Assembly (NCBI GenBank): GCA_001800495.1
Contig: MGVM01000119.1
Coordinates: 1-6,692 of the forward strand
Length of the DNA: 6,692 nt
Origin: Elusimicrobia bacterium RIFOXYB2_FULL_48_7
GTDB lineage: Bacteria > Elusimicrobiota > Endomicrobiia > CG1-02-37-114 > XYA2-FULL-39-19
Reading direction: 5' to 3'
In this document: positions 1 to 6,625 of the stretch, piece by piece
Layout of the letters: each line of letters opens with the position of its first letter
How positions within the stretch are numbered: the stretch's first letter is position 1
Program-made: the position numbers and the translations under genes
Notes under the pieces: model-generated
The model's database searches: none
Seen by the model: only the letters and a program-made list of their open reading frames with translations
What the model was told of the DNA's origin: nothing

Positions 1-1154
1 CCGTTAGGTATCATGGCGTGTACGGAGTTATTGACGATATTAAGAAACACCTGCTGGATGTGGCTGGCGGATACCTTTATGAGCGGCATGTTATCAGGAA
101 TAATCTTGGCAACCTCAATGTTGGATGAGCGCATTTCCGTTTCGCAAAAGTTAAGCGTTTCATTTATGAGCGCCAAGATACTGACAGGCTTGAAGACATA
201 GTTTTTTTCCCTGGCGAAATCAAGCAGCGCCCTTACTATTCTCCTGCAGCGCTGGGCGGCCTGCTCGATCCTCTCCAGATGGCTAACACTCGGATCGTCC
301 TTCGGGAGTTTGTCCAGCAGAAGCTGCGCCTGGCCCAGCACGCCCGTGAGCGGATTGTTGATTTCATGCGCCACGCCGCCTGCAAGCTGGCCGATACTGG
401 ACATCCTGTCCATTTGGACTATCTGCAATTGCATTTTACGGAGATTTTCCACCATTTTGTTAAAACTTTCGGCGAGTTTTCCCATTTCGTTTGTCGGGCT
501 GACATTTATCCTGTAATCAAGGTTACCTTCGCCTATTACCTGGGTGCCCTTTATCAAAGCTGTCAGCGGGGTCCAAATCGCCGTGAAGGTGACAAACCCG
601 AGTAATATGCCGGTGAGCACGGCAATAATCCCGAAAGACAATGAAATAATGGCGTTTCTTCTACTGACGTTTTTGACGGTGTTTTCATAGGAATTCAACT
701 GCGCGTAATAATCATCAATGGTTTTTGTAACGGCATTATGGATCTGCTTTTCTACGCCCATTACAGTTTCTTCATAATAACTAAACCTTTTTTCCCTGTT
801 CATGGAAAACATATACCTGCAAATACCGACGTATTTATTGTAAAGAGCCGCGAAAGAGTCCTTTTCCGGGCCAGGTGCCATTTTATTCAGCTTGGCTTGG
901 ATGGATTCGTTCTGCTCGTCATACTTATCTTTTTCGGCTGTATCACTGAGTATTACAAAGTAACTCGCGCTGCGGGTCTGTCTCTCGTATGCAAGGGATA
1001 TCTCGCGCCAGGTGGTAAGTGTCTCGGACAGCGAGAGGCTTTTGTCCAGGAGGATTCTGGTCTGGTAGGTATAAGCAACGAAAATAAGGCTTATTGAAAG
1101 CACCAAGATCACAAGCACACTGAAAGCCAGGAAAAGCCTTGTTTTTATTGACAT
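1..1154 (-). CDS. membrane sensor histidine kinase (3' end outside window)
   Basis: Reverse-strand translation gives 384 residues with no stop before the left edge. Residues 7-28 are a first membrane helix, 29-167 a mostly helical, charged extracytoplasmic sensor region, and 168-190 a second membrane helix. A HAMP linker follows (about 190-243), then a HisKA dimerisation domain with the phospho-acceptor motif GGVAHEINNPLTG (His263). The start of the ATPase domain is present, with the N-box QVFLNIVNNSVHAM (about 368-381, conserved Asn376). The G boxes lie outside the window. H-box and N-box resemble the NtrB/AtoS-type kinases. The start is fixed by an in-frame TAA directly before the ATG. No Shine-Dalgarno sequence is visible and the previous gene stops only 13 nt upstream, so translation is probably coupled to it. 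Its response regulator is not in the window and its signal is unknown. Co-location with exported proteins suggests an envelope or surface cue, which is inference. Confidence 0.95.
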   Translation of the reverse strand, partial: MSIKTRLFLAFSVLVILVLSISLIFVAYTYQTRILLDKSLSLSETLTTWREISLAYERQTRSASYFVILSDTAEKDKYDEQNESIQAKLNKMAPGPEKDSFAALYNKYVGICRYMFSMNREKRFSYYEETVMGVEKQIHNAVTKTIDDYYAQLNSYENTVKNVSRRNAIISLSFGIIAVLTGILLGFVTFTAIWTPLTALIKGTQVIGEGNLDYRINVSPTNEMGKLAESFNKMVENLRKMQLQIVQMDRMSSIGQLAGGVAHEINNPLTGVLGQAQLLLDKLPKDDPSVSHLERIEQAAQRCRRIVRALLDFAREKNYVFKPVSILALINETLNFCETEMRSSNIEVAKIIPDNMPLIKVSASHIQQVFLNIVNNSVHAMIPN

Positions 1155-1162
1155 TTATTAAG

Positions 1163-1176
1163 GCGCGTTAACGCGC
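1163..1176. repeat. perfect 14-bp palindrome over a stop codon
   Basis: GCGCGTTAACGCGC is a perfect palindrome that includes the TAA stop of the small Ig-domain gene (1168-1170) and ends 8 nt before the kinase start codon. It could be a protein-binding site or simply follow from the Ala-Arg-stop codons. As RNA it has no usable loop. Confidence 0.6.
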
Positions 1177-1581
1177 GACCACGATAGTTCCTGTGAAAAT
1201 TTTATTCCTCCCTTCAAACTGGTAGACATAGATCCCGGGGTTTACCGTTGAACCCCCGGAATCTCTGCAGTCCCATTTTAAATACCAGTCCAGCGTCCCG
1301 GACCTGGCTATGCGCTGGGAAGAATCGATCTCGGAAACATTACGGCCCTCAACTGAGAATATCCTGAGCCGGGCATTTTCATACTGCGGGTCCGAGAATT
1401 CAAAAATCACGTAGTTATTGTCCTGCGCCCCGAAGGAAGGCGTGACGATTTTAGGATACACTTTTTTTAGCTGCAAGTCAAACTCCCCGCCGGAACAATC
1501 CACTCGGGACTTTTCTGAATACAGGGTGAGAGCCAGCGCGGCCACCGAGATAAACATCCCGATACTTAATAGTTTTTTCAT
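1168..1581 (-). CDS. small exported protein consisting of one FlgD-type Ig-like C-terminal domain
   Basis: This gene encodes 137 residues. Residues 1-22 form a basic-hydrophobic export signal or signal anchor (MKKLLSIGMFISVAALALTL), with no clear lipobox before Cys29. From residue 43 (PKIVTPSF) to the end it matches residues 934-1025 of the FN3 protein in the same cluster. The last 26 residues align without a gap at 17 identities (shared T-V-N-P-G, Y-x-Y-Q, E-G, K-x-F, G-T and V-A-R). The fold is that of FlgD Ig-like domains and resembles the sorting tail of type IX secretion cargo (pattern PGxYxYxxEGxxKxFxGTxxV). It differs from the large protein in lacking the NGDG loop and in having two cysteines (29 and 105) that could form a disulfide. 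An SD-like GGGGGA lies 5 nt before the ATG. It sits 31 nt after the barrel gene and 13 nt before the kinase gene. Its role as an accessory subunit, decoy or minimal cargo is unknown. Confidence 0.8.
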   Translation of the reverse strand: MKKLLSIGMFISVAALALTLYSEKSRVDCSGGEFDLQLKKVYPKIVTPSFGAQDNNYVIFEFSDPQYENARLRIFSVEGRNVSEIDSSQRIARSGTLDWYLKWDCRDSGGSTVNPGIYVYQFEGRNKIFTGTIVVAR

Positions 1582-1586
1582 CTAAA

Positions 1587-1592
1587 TCCCCC
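1587..1592 (-). promoter_or_regulatory. Shine-Dalgarno-like site of the small Ig-domain gene
   Basis: GGGGGA in RNA sense, 5 nt before the AUG at 1581, in the 31-nt gap after the barrel gene. It implies that this gene has its own initiation rather than depending fully on coupling. Confidence 0.6.
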
Positions 1593-1612
1593 TTTTTGCT
1601 GCTTTTATTAAT

Positions 1613-3220
1613 TTATTTTATATTACTCAATTCCCTCTTTGCTTCAGAAACATCAATGTCAAACTGTTCATACCTGCTGATAATCTTCTTTAGCAGGTCA
1701 GCCTGGGTCTTGCTGTCTATGCCCTTCGCGACCATCTTCCTGTAGTAAGTCAGGCTGTCAACATACATCCTCTGCTGGTTCTTCTGTTCCTCAAGCAGTA
1801 TCTTGTATTCTCCCTCGGCCGAGGAAACATCGATCTTCTTCCCCTTATATTTGTTCACAAGCTGCCTTATGGCACCTATGCGCTCAGTGAAAACAAGCTT
1901 GCTGGCGCCCTTCCTGTAAAGATTGTATTCTTCCAGGTACTGCCTTTCGATGTTGCCGGCCTGCGTGAATACAGGTTCGGCAGGTTTCACTGCCGGGGCT
2001 TCTTTCTCAGCCTTGGCGGGCTTCTGCTCCGCCGGGGTAGGAATGACCGGGACGGGCCTGCTGAGCAATTCTTCGAGTTCCCCCTTCAGTTTCATTATTT
2101 CCTTGCGAGCGTCTTCCAGTTCCTTGTTCTTTTCGGCGAGAGCCACCTCGGTCTGGGCCCTGGCTTTCTGTTCTTTCTCAAGCGCAACCTGCAGGGCGCC
2201 CGCTTCTTCCGGCACGTGCATAACCGGCCCAAACTTCAGCGTGAGGGATACTTTATGGTTGCCCATCGTGCTTTTGATACCGCTTATCGGGTATTCAAGG
2301 GCATAGTCTATCTGGAGGCCGCTGGATTGGTACCCGAAACCGACCGCAAAATTAGTGAGCTCCCTGCTTCCAAGGGCCACGCTTGACCTGAGCCCGAAAC
2401 CCATAGGCAGGAGTTTTTCAGCCGCTATGCTAATCCTGGAATCGCTGACTTTGTTAACCTGCCTTGACATATAATCCACGCTTACGAGATAACCTTTCCC
2501 GTTGTGCGCAAAGCCCAGGTTGATCATCCTGGGAAGCTTGGCGTCGGAAGTGGAATCCTGGGCGATGCCGGGTTCATTGATGTTGGATATCATAAGCCCC
2601 AGTTTATAATTCGTGAAGAGGGCGTACTTAACGCCAATATCAATGGCAACGGCTGATTTGCTGAACCCGTATTTTTCAAACAGCGAGTCGGCCCTGGCAG
2701 CTCCACCCTGCAAGGAGTGGGTTATGCCGTCATCATTCAGTGAATCATAGGTGTATTCATCCGTGCCGTAACCTATCGTGAGGCTTTTTACGTTGAAACC
2801 AACGTCAAGTTTCCTGATACCGCCAATCTTGAAGTTCCTGCCGTACGACAGGGTAATGGTGCTTTCCCTGTAAAGGCTGCCTGCGGTAAAGTTCAGCACT
2901 GAAAGCCCGACAGTCCCGAAATCGCGCTTGAACATAAGCGGCTGGGCGAGCCCAAGGAACGAATAATTCAGGTTCGATTTGTCCCACAGGCCCGTGTAAA
3001 GCTGTGAATACTGGGTGGTGAATTCCATGCGCGGCACGAGAGATAATCCCGCAGGGTTGTAATAGACCGAGTAAACATCGTCGGCTATGGCAGTGTAGGC
3101 CCCTCCCATGGCCGCCGGCCTTGCGCCTATGGCAACAGGCTCAAAGGCGGCGTAAGAAAGCGCCGGCAGCAGGATGCAGGCCGCCAGCACCAAAAGGATG
3201 TTGTTCATTTTTTTGTTCAT
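1613..3220 (-). CDS. PorV/PorQ-type outer-membrane beta-barrel with C-terminal coiled coil and helical repeats
   Basis: This gene encodes 535 residues. Residues 1-24 are a Sec signal peptide (MNKKMNNILLVLAACILLPA, then LSYA). The mature start carries the PorV/PorQ hallmark: GARPAAMGGAYTAIADD followed by YYNPAGL (about 32-59). Alternating beta strands of a FadL-like barrel continue to about 332. A coiled coil rich in E, K, A and L follows (about 340-387), then a Pro/Ala/Glu/Lys linker (388-417) and a helical C-terminal part (420-535) containing an internal duplication. PorV proteins usually end near the last barrel strand, so about 200 extra residues are atypical and probably project into the periplasm. 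The start at 3220 is chosen for its AAGGAG site 7 nt upstream and the signal peptide. The frame stays open up to 3448, but that would translate two leader hairpins and bury the signal. Role by family: outer-membrane shuttle or channel for exported proteins. Its cargo is inferred to be the neighbouring Ig-tailed proteins. Confidence 0.85.
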   Translation of the reverse strand: MNKKMNNILLVLAACILLPALSYAAFEPVAIGARPAAMGGAYTAIADDVYSVYYNPAGLSLVPRMEFTTQYSQLYTGLWDKSNLNYSFLGLAQPLMFKRDFGTVGLSVLNFTAGSLYRESTITLSYGRNFKIGGIRKLDVGFNVKSLTIGYGTDEYTYDSLNDDGITHSLQGGAARADSLFEKYGFSKSAVAIDIGVKYALFTNYKLGLMISNINEPGIAQDSTSDAKLPRMINLGFAHNGKGYLVSVDYMSRQVNKVSDSRISIAAEKLLPMGFGLRSSVALGSRELTNFAVGFGYQSSGLQIDYALEYPISGIKSTMGNHKVSLTLKFGPVMHVPEEAGALQVALEKEQKARAQTEVALAEKNKELEDARKEIMKLKGELEELLSRPVPVIPTPAEQKPAKAEKEAPAVKPAEPVFTQAGNIERQYLEEYNLYRKGASKLVFTERIGAIRQLVNKYKGKKIDVSSAEGEYKILLEEQKNQQRMYVDSLTYYRKMVAKGIDSKTQADLLKKIISRYEQFDIDVSEAKRELSNIK

Positions 3221-3227
3221 GGTAATT

Positions 3228-3233
3228 CTCCTT
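3228..3233 (-). promoter_or_regulatory. Shine-Dalgarno site deciding the barrel-gene start
   Basis: AAGGAG in RNA sense, 7 nt before the AUG at 3220. It is the strongest SD in the window and decides for this start over the in-frame AUG codons at 3448 and 3439, which would read through the leader hairpins. Confidence 0.85.
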
Positions 3234-3260
3234 AGTGCAGCTTTGAATGAATGATAGCGT

Positions 3261-3318
3261 GCGGGAAACACAGAAGAATAAACTTTACCCCCGTAAAGGT
3301 AGACCCCTGTGCTCCCGC
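3261..3318 (-). promoter_or_regulatory. structured leader element, barrel gene, start-proximal copy (B)
   Basis: This element is 58 nt. In RNA sense GCGGGAGCACAG (3318-3307) pairs with CUGUGU-U-UCCCGC (3273-3261), 12 pairs including one G-U wobble and a bulged U at the same place as in copy A. The inner hairpin CUUUAC-GGGG-GUAAAG is at 3298-3283, preceded by GUCUACC. It ends 40 nt before the barrel-gene AUG and 27 nt before its AAGGAG site. No U-tract follows it in gene sense, so it is not an intrinsic terminator. Confidence 0.7.
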
Positions 3319-3330
3319 AAATAATTTCAT

Positions 3331-3388
3331 GCGGGAAGCATGAAAAACCATTCTTTACCCCCGTAAAGGCAGACTCCCATGCTCCCGC
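3331..3388 (-). promoter_or_regulatory. structured leader element, barrel gene, upstream copy (A)
   Basis: This element is 58 nt. In RNA sense the outer stem is GCGGGA-GCAUG (3388-3378) with CAUGC-U-UCCCGC (3342-3331), 11 pairs with one bulged U. The inner hairpin CUUUAC-GGGG-GUAAAG is at 3368-3353. G-rich sequence (GGAGUCUGC) joins the outer stem to the inner one on the 5' side, and an A/U-rich strand returns on the 3' side. It has the same length as copy B and lies 12 nt upstream of it. Two base-pair swaps relative to copy B keep the stem paired. Confidence 0.7.
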
Positions 3389-3398
3389 AAGTTTTTTT

Positions 3399-3427
3399 AT
3401 AATATCTGAAATTTGAAATTTGAAATT
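3399..3427 (-). promoter_or_regulatory. weak promoter candidate just upstream of the barrel-gene leader
   Basis: In gene sense a -10-like TATTAT (3404-3399) follows an A/T-rich stretch, with only a poor -35 match about 17 nt further upstream. If used, transcription would begin a few bases before copy A, so the RNA would open with the tandem elements. The A/T richness of this gap makes chance matches likely. Confidence 0.2.
3407..3427. repeat. three tandem copies of a 7-bp A/T-rich unit
   Basis: TGAAATT occurs three times head to tail at 3407-3413, 3414-3420 and 3421-3427, in the gap between the FN3 gene stop and leader copy A. It is a short tandem repeat with no gene of its own. It may be a promoter-region A/T tract or a slippage product. 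Confidence 0.8.
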
Positions 3428-3449
3428 ATAAGTTTTCATAATTTTCACC

Positions 3450-6400
3450 TTACCTGGCCACTATTACCGTGCCGTTGAAGACCTTTCCTTCGCCTTCAAC
3501 CTGGTAAATATAGGTCCCGGGATTGACAGTGTCGCCGTTCCTGTCAGCTCCGTCCCAGTAAATATAGCCGCCGGGGACGTTCGAGCTTTCCGTTGAATTA
3601 TCAAGAGTCCTGGCCAGCGAGCCGGTCATGTCGAATATCTTCACCGTCACCTGCGCGCCGCGCGGGTTATCATACTTGAAGAAAGCCCTGTCATTGCTCC
3701 CGTCGCCGTTCGGAGTGATTATCTTCGGCATCACATCATAGAACGTAAGGTCGGCGGCGTTCATGGCGTAACGGATCTGGTAAAGGCCCAGGTACTTGAC
3801 GCTTGATTTCACTTTTGTATCCTGCGCGTCTACGGAAGACGTGAGCTTCTGCCAGGACTTGCCGTTGAAATAGAACATCGACAGCCATTTTTCCGGCTCC
3901 GCGAGGGCCCTGTTCATCTGGGCGCCGCGCGCGGCTATGGTTCCGTTGTCATACTTTATTGAAACTTCTGCTTTCGGCTTGGCAAACGTAAAATTGCTAT
4001 AAAGTTCAAGATTGCCATCATTGTTCCGGTAAGGCTCGATTATAAACGACCTGAACACCGGGCCTTTTTCTTCACTTGTGTTCCGGGTCCATTTCAGGTA
4101 AACGTTTTTAACTGCGTCCTTTATTTCAGTGCCCATCTTCACATATGACCTGTCTCCGATCATTGAATAAATATTGAGATCGTCCGCATCATCAACGATC
4201 ATTGAATCGCTGTAATCCCCGCTGATGTTGACCGCCCTGATCTTGTAATACTTCGCCTGTGTTCCTGAAACAGGCACGCTGAATTTAAGGCCGCCTGCCG
4301 TTGGCTTAGTGGAAGCTGCCAGCGACCAGTCGTTCATGTCGGCTGATTCATAAAGCTGGTACCTGTAAAGCTCTGTTGATTTTGGATTTGGTTTCGCCAT
4401 TTCAACCAGCACGGTGGAACTGCTTTCAATATACTTGTATAAAACAGGTTCCCATGTCACGCTGAAAATGCTGCCCTGCTTCGATGTGTTCAAACCGAGC
4501 GGCGTGAAAGGGACGAAACTGCTGTCCCTTGAAACACTTACAATACCGGTTATTGTTGTTGACGACATGTTGCCGGACCAGTCATACAGGAACAACCCGA
4601 AGTAATATGTCGTGTTACCCACGAGTTCGTTTAACTGGATTGAATCATTGGCCAGCATTGACCCCTGGCCGAGCTTTCTGGATACTGAGATGCCGTCGGA
4701 TTCACTAACAGGGAAACTGCCTTCCCGGTAAGTTATATAGAAATTGTCCAGGTCAACGTCGCCGGGATATCTCCATGAAACACCAAGAGAGCAGCCGATA
4801 TCGATATCATCGGATACCGTGGACTGGACTACAATGAAGTCCACCAGTCCGGGAGCGGTGACATCTTTCCAGGTATAAACGCTGGCGGTTGAAACCGAGA
4901 AATTGCTTACGGTATCAAGGGTCCTTGCTTCAAAGTAATAAGTGTTCTGCGGAGCCAGCTGAGTGAACTGGTACCAGGTAGCTGACGTTGCCAGTTCCAC
5001 CGGCGCCTGGCCGTTATACGGATAGCCGCCGTTTTTCACATAATTCTGCGTGCTGACATAAAGGGTTGTCTTTTCCCAGTCGCGGTTGCGGTAATCCGCT
5101 TTGCTGAAATCGGGATGAGCCCAGTTAAGGTTGATATAGGTACCCCTGGATGAATTTGCGTCCGCGTTAAGCGCAAGTCCGGTAACGGCATCAGGAGCAA
5201 GATTGTCATAAATGGTGCATACTGAAACAGCCGTTCCAGTGCCGGAATAAAGCGCTGGCTCAGAATTATCAAACGTGAATATCCTGTAGTAGTAAGTCGT
5301 CCTGGGCTCAAGCTGCAGCTGCAGCAAGCTTGTCCAGGCATTAGCGGTAAGCCCTGAAAGCACTATGCCCAGGCCGTCGTCCCTGGTTACAGGTGTTGTC
5401 GTAGTGCTGTAGCGGATATTGACCCCGTCAAAACCCCTGGTTTCGTCGGTTGTCGGGTTCTTCCAGTTAAGCTGGACATAACTGCCGGAGCTTACATCCG
5501 TGGAGCCGTAAGCGTCGGCATAAAACGGCGCGGCTTCAGCCGGCGGATAGAAATTGAATACTTTAGCAATCGCCTTGTTCGATTCGTATGACCAGTTGGT
5601 TTTGTTGTACCATTCATCGCTGGTCCATACCCAGAAATAATATGACACGTTAGCCGTCAACCCGGTCAGCATGACTTTCTGCGAATCACCCGGCCTTACA
5701 TTGGATGTTGAAATATTTATTTCAGTTGCTAAGGCCCAGTACGCCTTCGGGTTGACCTTCAAGAGGTCGGAGTCCACTGACGGGTAAGGAATTGTTGAAT
5801 AGCAGACCCTGAACTTTCCGTCTATTATCCTGTTGTTCACGCCGTCATTGCCCATCGCCGTCCAGGCAAGGCTGATCCCGCCAGGAACATCCTTCGCGGG
5901 AGAGGCAGACAGGCTGGATATAGGCGCCGGCGGCATAGATGAAGTAGAAGCATACGAGCTTGACTGGGTGACTATGAACTGGGCTTTTGTATCAATCCCG
6001 CTATGGTTGTAGACATTGTCCATTGACTGGATGGCAAACCAGTAATACTGGGACGGAGACAGCCCGGTAAGGATAAAGGTTTCTAATGAATGCGGAGATT
6101 TGGTTTCTTTTATACCCCAATTTGCCGGCAAGCCGCCGGTTGAAGCTACTGTCGATACTGAAGAATGATTCCACCATGCCACAGTGTCGCTGTTGACGTC
6201 ATAAATGCTGAAGGTCGCGTACTTGATGATATACGAGAAAACAGGCATGCCGTCAGGCATATCTTCCGGAGCTGACCAGTTAAGTTTTACTTTCCCGCTG
6301 CCATCATCGCTTGGCCCGTAAACGCCCGTGACAAAATCCGGACCCGCTTTAAGGTCGGTAACCGGCTGCGGCGCCTGTAAATCAAGCACCCCGCCGACTC

Positions 6401-6527
6401 TCAAAATCAGGAATGCCTGGTCTCCAGAAGCAGCCCTTAGGTTAGGCACATAAAGAACCTGTCCCAAAAGGGCTATTACAAGAACCAGGCGAACCAGTTG
6501 AGTGAATATCGACCTTTTTTTATTCAT
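3450..6527 (-). CDS. large secreted fibronectin type III repeat protein with FlgD/T9SS-like C-terminal Ig domain
   Basis: This gene encodes 1025 residues. A Sec signal peptide covers residues 1 to about 32 (h-region LVRLVLVIALLGQVLYV, then NLRA/AS). Six FN3-like modules follow at roughly 54-187, 200-325, 328-438, 443-554, 557-667 and 672-780. Most carry an N-terminal strand with L-x-W and the late motif L-x-P-x-x-x-Y-Y-F...D (for example ILTGLSPSQYYWFAIQSMD at 152-170 and LAPQNTYYFEARTLD at 524-538). Residues 790-925 form a different beta-rich domain with F-N-G-K-S-W-Q-K-L. Residues 934-1025 form the Ig-like tail, starting PKIITPNGDGSND and ending in G-T-V-I-V-A-R. That start-and-end pattern is typical of FlgD-type and gliding-motility or type IX tail domains. 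No catalytic motif is visible, so a surface adhesin or matrix role is inferred. The start follows GCGGGA at 7 nt, a weak SD. A tandem structured leader lies just upstream. Confidence 0.87.
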   Translation of the reverse strand: MNKKRSIFTQLVRLVLVIALLGQVLYVPNLRAASGDQAFLILRVGGVLDLQAPQPVTDLKAGPDFVTGVYGPSDDGSGKVKLNWSAPEDMPDGMPVFSYIIKYATFSIYDVNSDTVAWWNHSSVSTVASTGGLPANWGIKETKSPHSLETFILTGLSPSQYYWFAIQSMDNVYNHSGIDTKAQFIVTQSSSYASTSSMPPAPISSLSASPAKDVPGGISLAWTAMGNDGVNNRIIDGKFRVCYSTIPYPSVDSDLLKVNPKAYWALATEINISTSNVRPGDSQKVMLTGLTANVSYYFWVWTSDEWYNKTNWSYESNKAIAKVFNFYPPAEAAPFYADAYGSTDVSSGSYVQLNWKNPTTDETRGFDGVNIRYSTTTTPVTRDDGLGIVLSGLTANAWTSLLQLQLEPRTTYYYRIFTFDNSEPALYSGTGTAVSVCTIYDNLAPDAVTGLALNADANSSRGTYINLNWAHPDFSKADYRNRDWEKTTLYVSTQNYVKNGGYPYNGQAPVELATSATWYQFTQLAPQNTYYFEARTLDTVSNFSVSTASVYTWKDVTAPGLVDFIVVQSTVSDDIDIGCSLGVSWRYPGDVDLDNFYITYREGSFPVSESDGISVSRKLGQGSMLANDSIQLNELVGNTTYYFGLFLYDWSGNMSSTTITGIVSVSRDSSFVPFTPLGLNTSKQGSIFSVTWEPVLYKYIESSSTVLVEMAKPNPKSTELYRYQLYESADMNDWSLAASTKPTAGGLKFSVPVSGTQAKYYKIRAVNISGDYSDSMIVDDADDLNIYSMIGDRSYVKMGTEIKDAVKNVYLKWTRNTSEEKGPVFRSFIIEPYRNNDGNLELYSNFTFAKPKAEVSIKYDNGTIAARGAQMNRALAEPEKWLSMFYFNGKSWQKLTSSVDAQDTKVKSSVKYLGLYQIRYAMNAADLTFYDVMPKIITPNGDGSNDRAFFKYDNPRGAQVTVKIFDMTGSLARTLDNSTESSNVPGGYIYWDGADRNGDTVNPGTYIYQVEGEGKVFNGTVIVAR

Positions 6528-6534
6528 ATGTTTT

Positions 6535-6555
6535 CCCGCTATAATTTTCTACGGG
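6535..6555 (-). promoter_or_regulatory. possible SD-sequestering hairpin before FN3 start
   Basis: In RNA sense CCCGU (6555-6551) can pair with GCGGG (6539-6535), four Watson-Crick pairs plus one wobble with an 11-nt loop. This would hide the only SD-like sequence, GCGGGA, in front of the AUG at 6527. The CCC is also the 3' end of copy C's outer stem, so the two pairings exclude each other. The hairpin is short and its stability was not computed. Confidence 0.3.
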
Positions 6556-6612
6556 CGCAGAAAATCCTAACAACTTTACCCCCGTAAAGGCACCCCGGGG
6601 GCTTCTGCGCCC
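6553..6612 (-). promoter_or_regulatory. structured leader element, FN3 gene, start-proximal copy (C)
   Basis: A perfect 10-bp outer stem, GGGCGCAGAA (6612-6603) with UUCUGCGCCC (6562-6553) in RNA sense, encloses the inner hairpin CUUUAC-GGGG-GUAAAG (6589-6574). That inner hairpin is identical to both copies in the barrel-gene leader, although the outer stem shares no sequence with theirs. The 5' side between the stems is GC-rich (GCCCCCGGGGUGC). The element ends 25 nt before the FN3 start codon. Its last three stem bases can pair instead with the SD-like GCGGG, which is a possible expression switch. Confidence 0.7.
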
Positions 6613-6625
6613 ATTTATGATTGCA

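Noticed and set aside
13..1097. Several + strand open frames at the left end
   Set aside because: They are antisense to a convincing histidine kinase with membrane helices, HAMP, H-box and N-box, and show no family features.
1923..2306. + strand Ser/Ala-rich open frame of 127 codons
   Set aside because: It is antisense to the coiled-coil and Pro/Ala-rich part of the barrel gene. Its composition is explained by complementing those codons.
3283..3298. CTTTAC-N4-GTAAAG as a plain transcription-factor operator
   Set aside because: The central CCCC is invariant in all copies and the surrounding stem covaries with G-U wobbles in one sense only. RNA fits better, although a DNA-binding role is not excluded.
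3261..3388. Integron attC sites, a CRISPR array or a MITE
   Set aside because: There is no conserved attC end motif or integrase. The stems differ between copies, unlike CRISPR repeats or transposon ends, and no target-site duplication is seen.
3331..3398. Rho-independent terminator on the + strand (copy A stem followed by AAGTTTTTTT)
   Set aside because: No + strand gene leads into it. The other three copies lack a T-run on that side, and in gene sense no U-run follows the stem.
3221..3448. N-terminal extension of the barrel gene to an ATG at 3448 (76 extra residues)
   Set aside because: It would translate both leader hairpins and bury a clear signal peptide. The AAGGAG site and signal peptide place the start at 3220.
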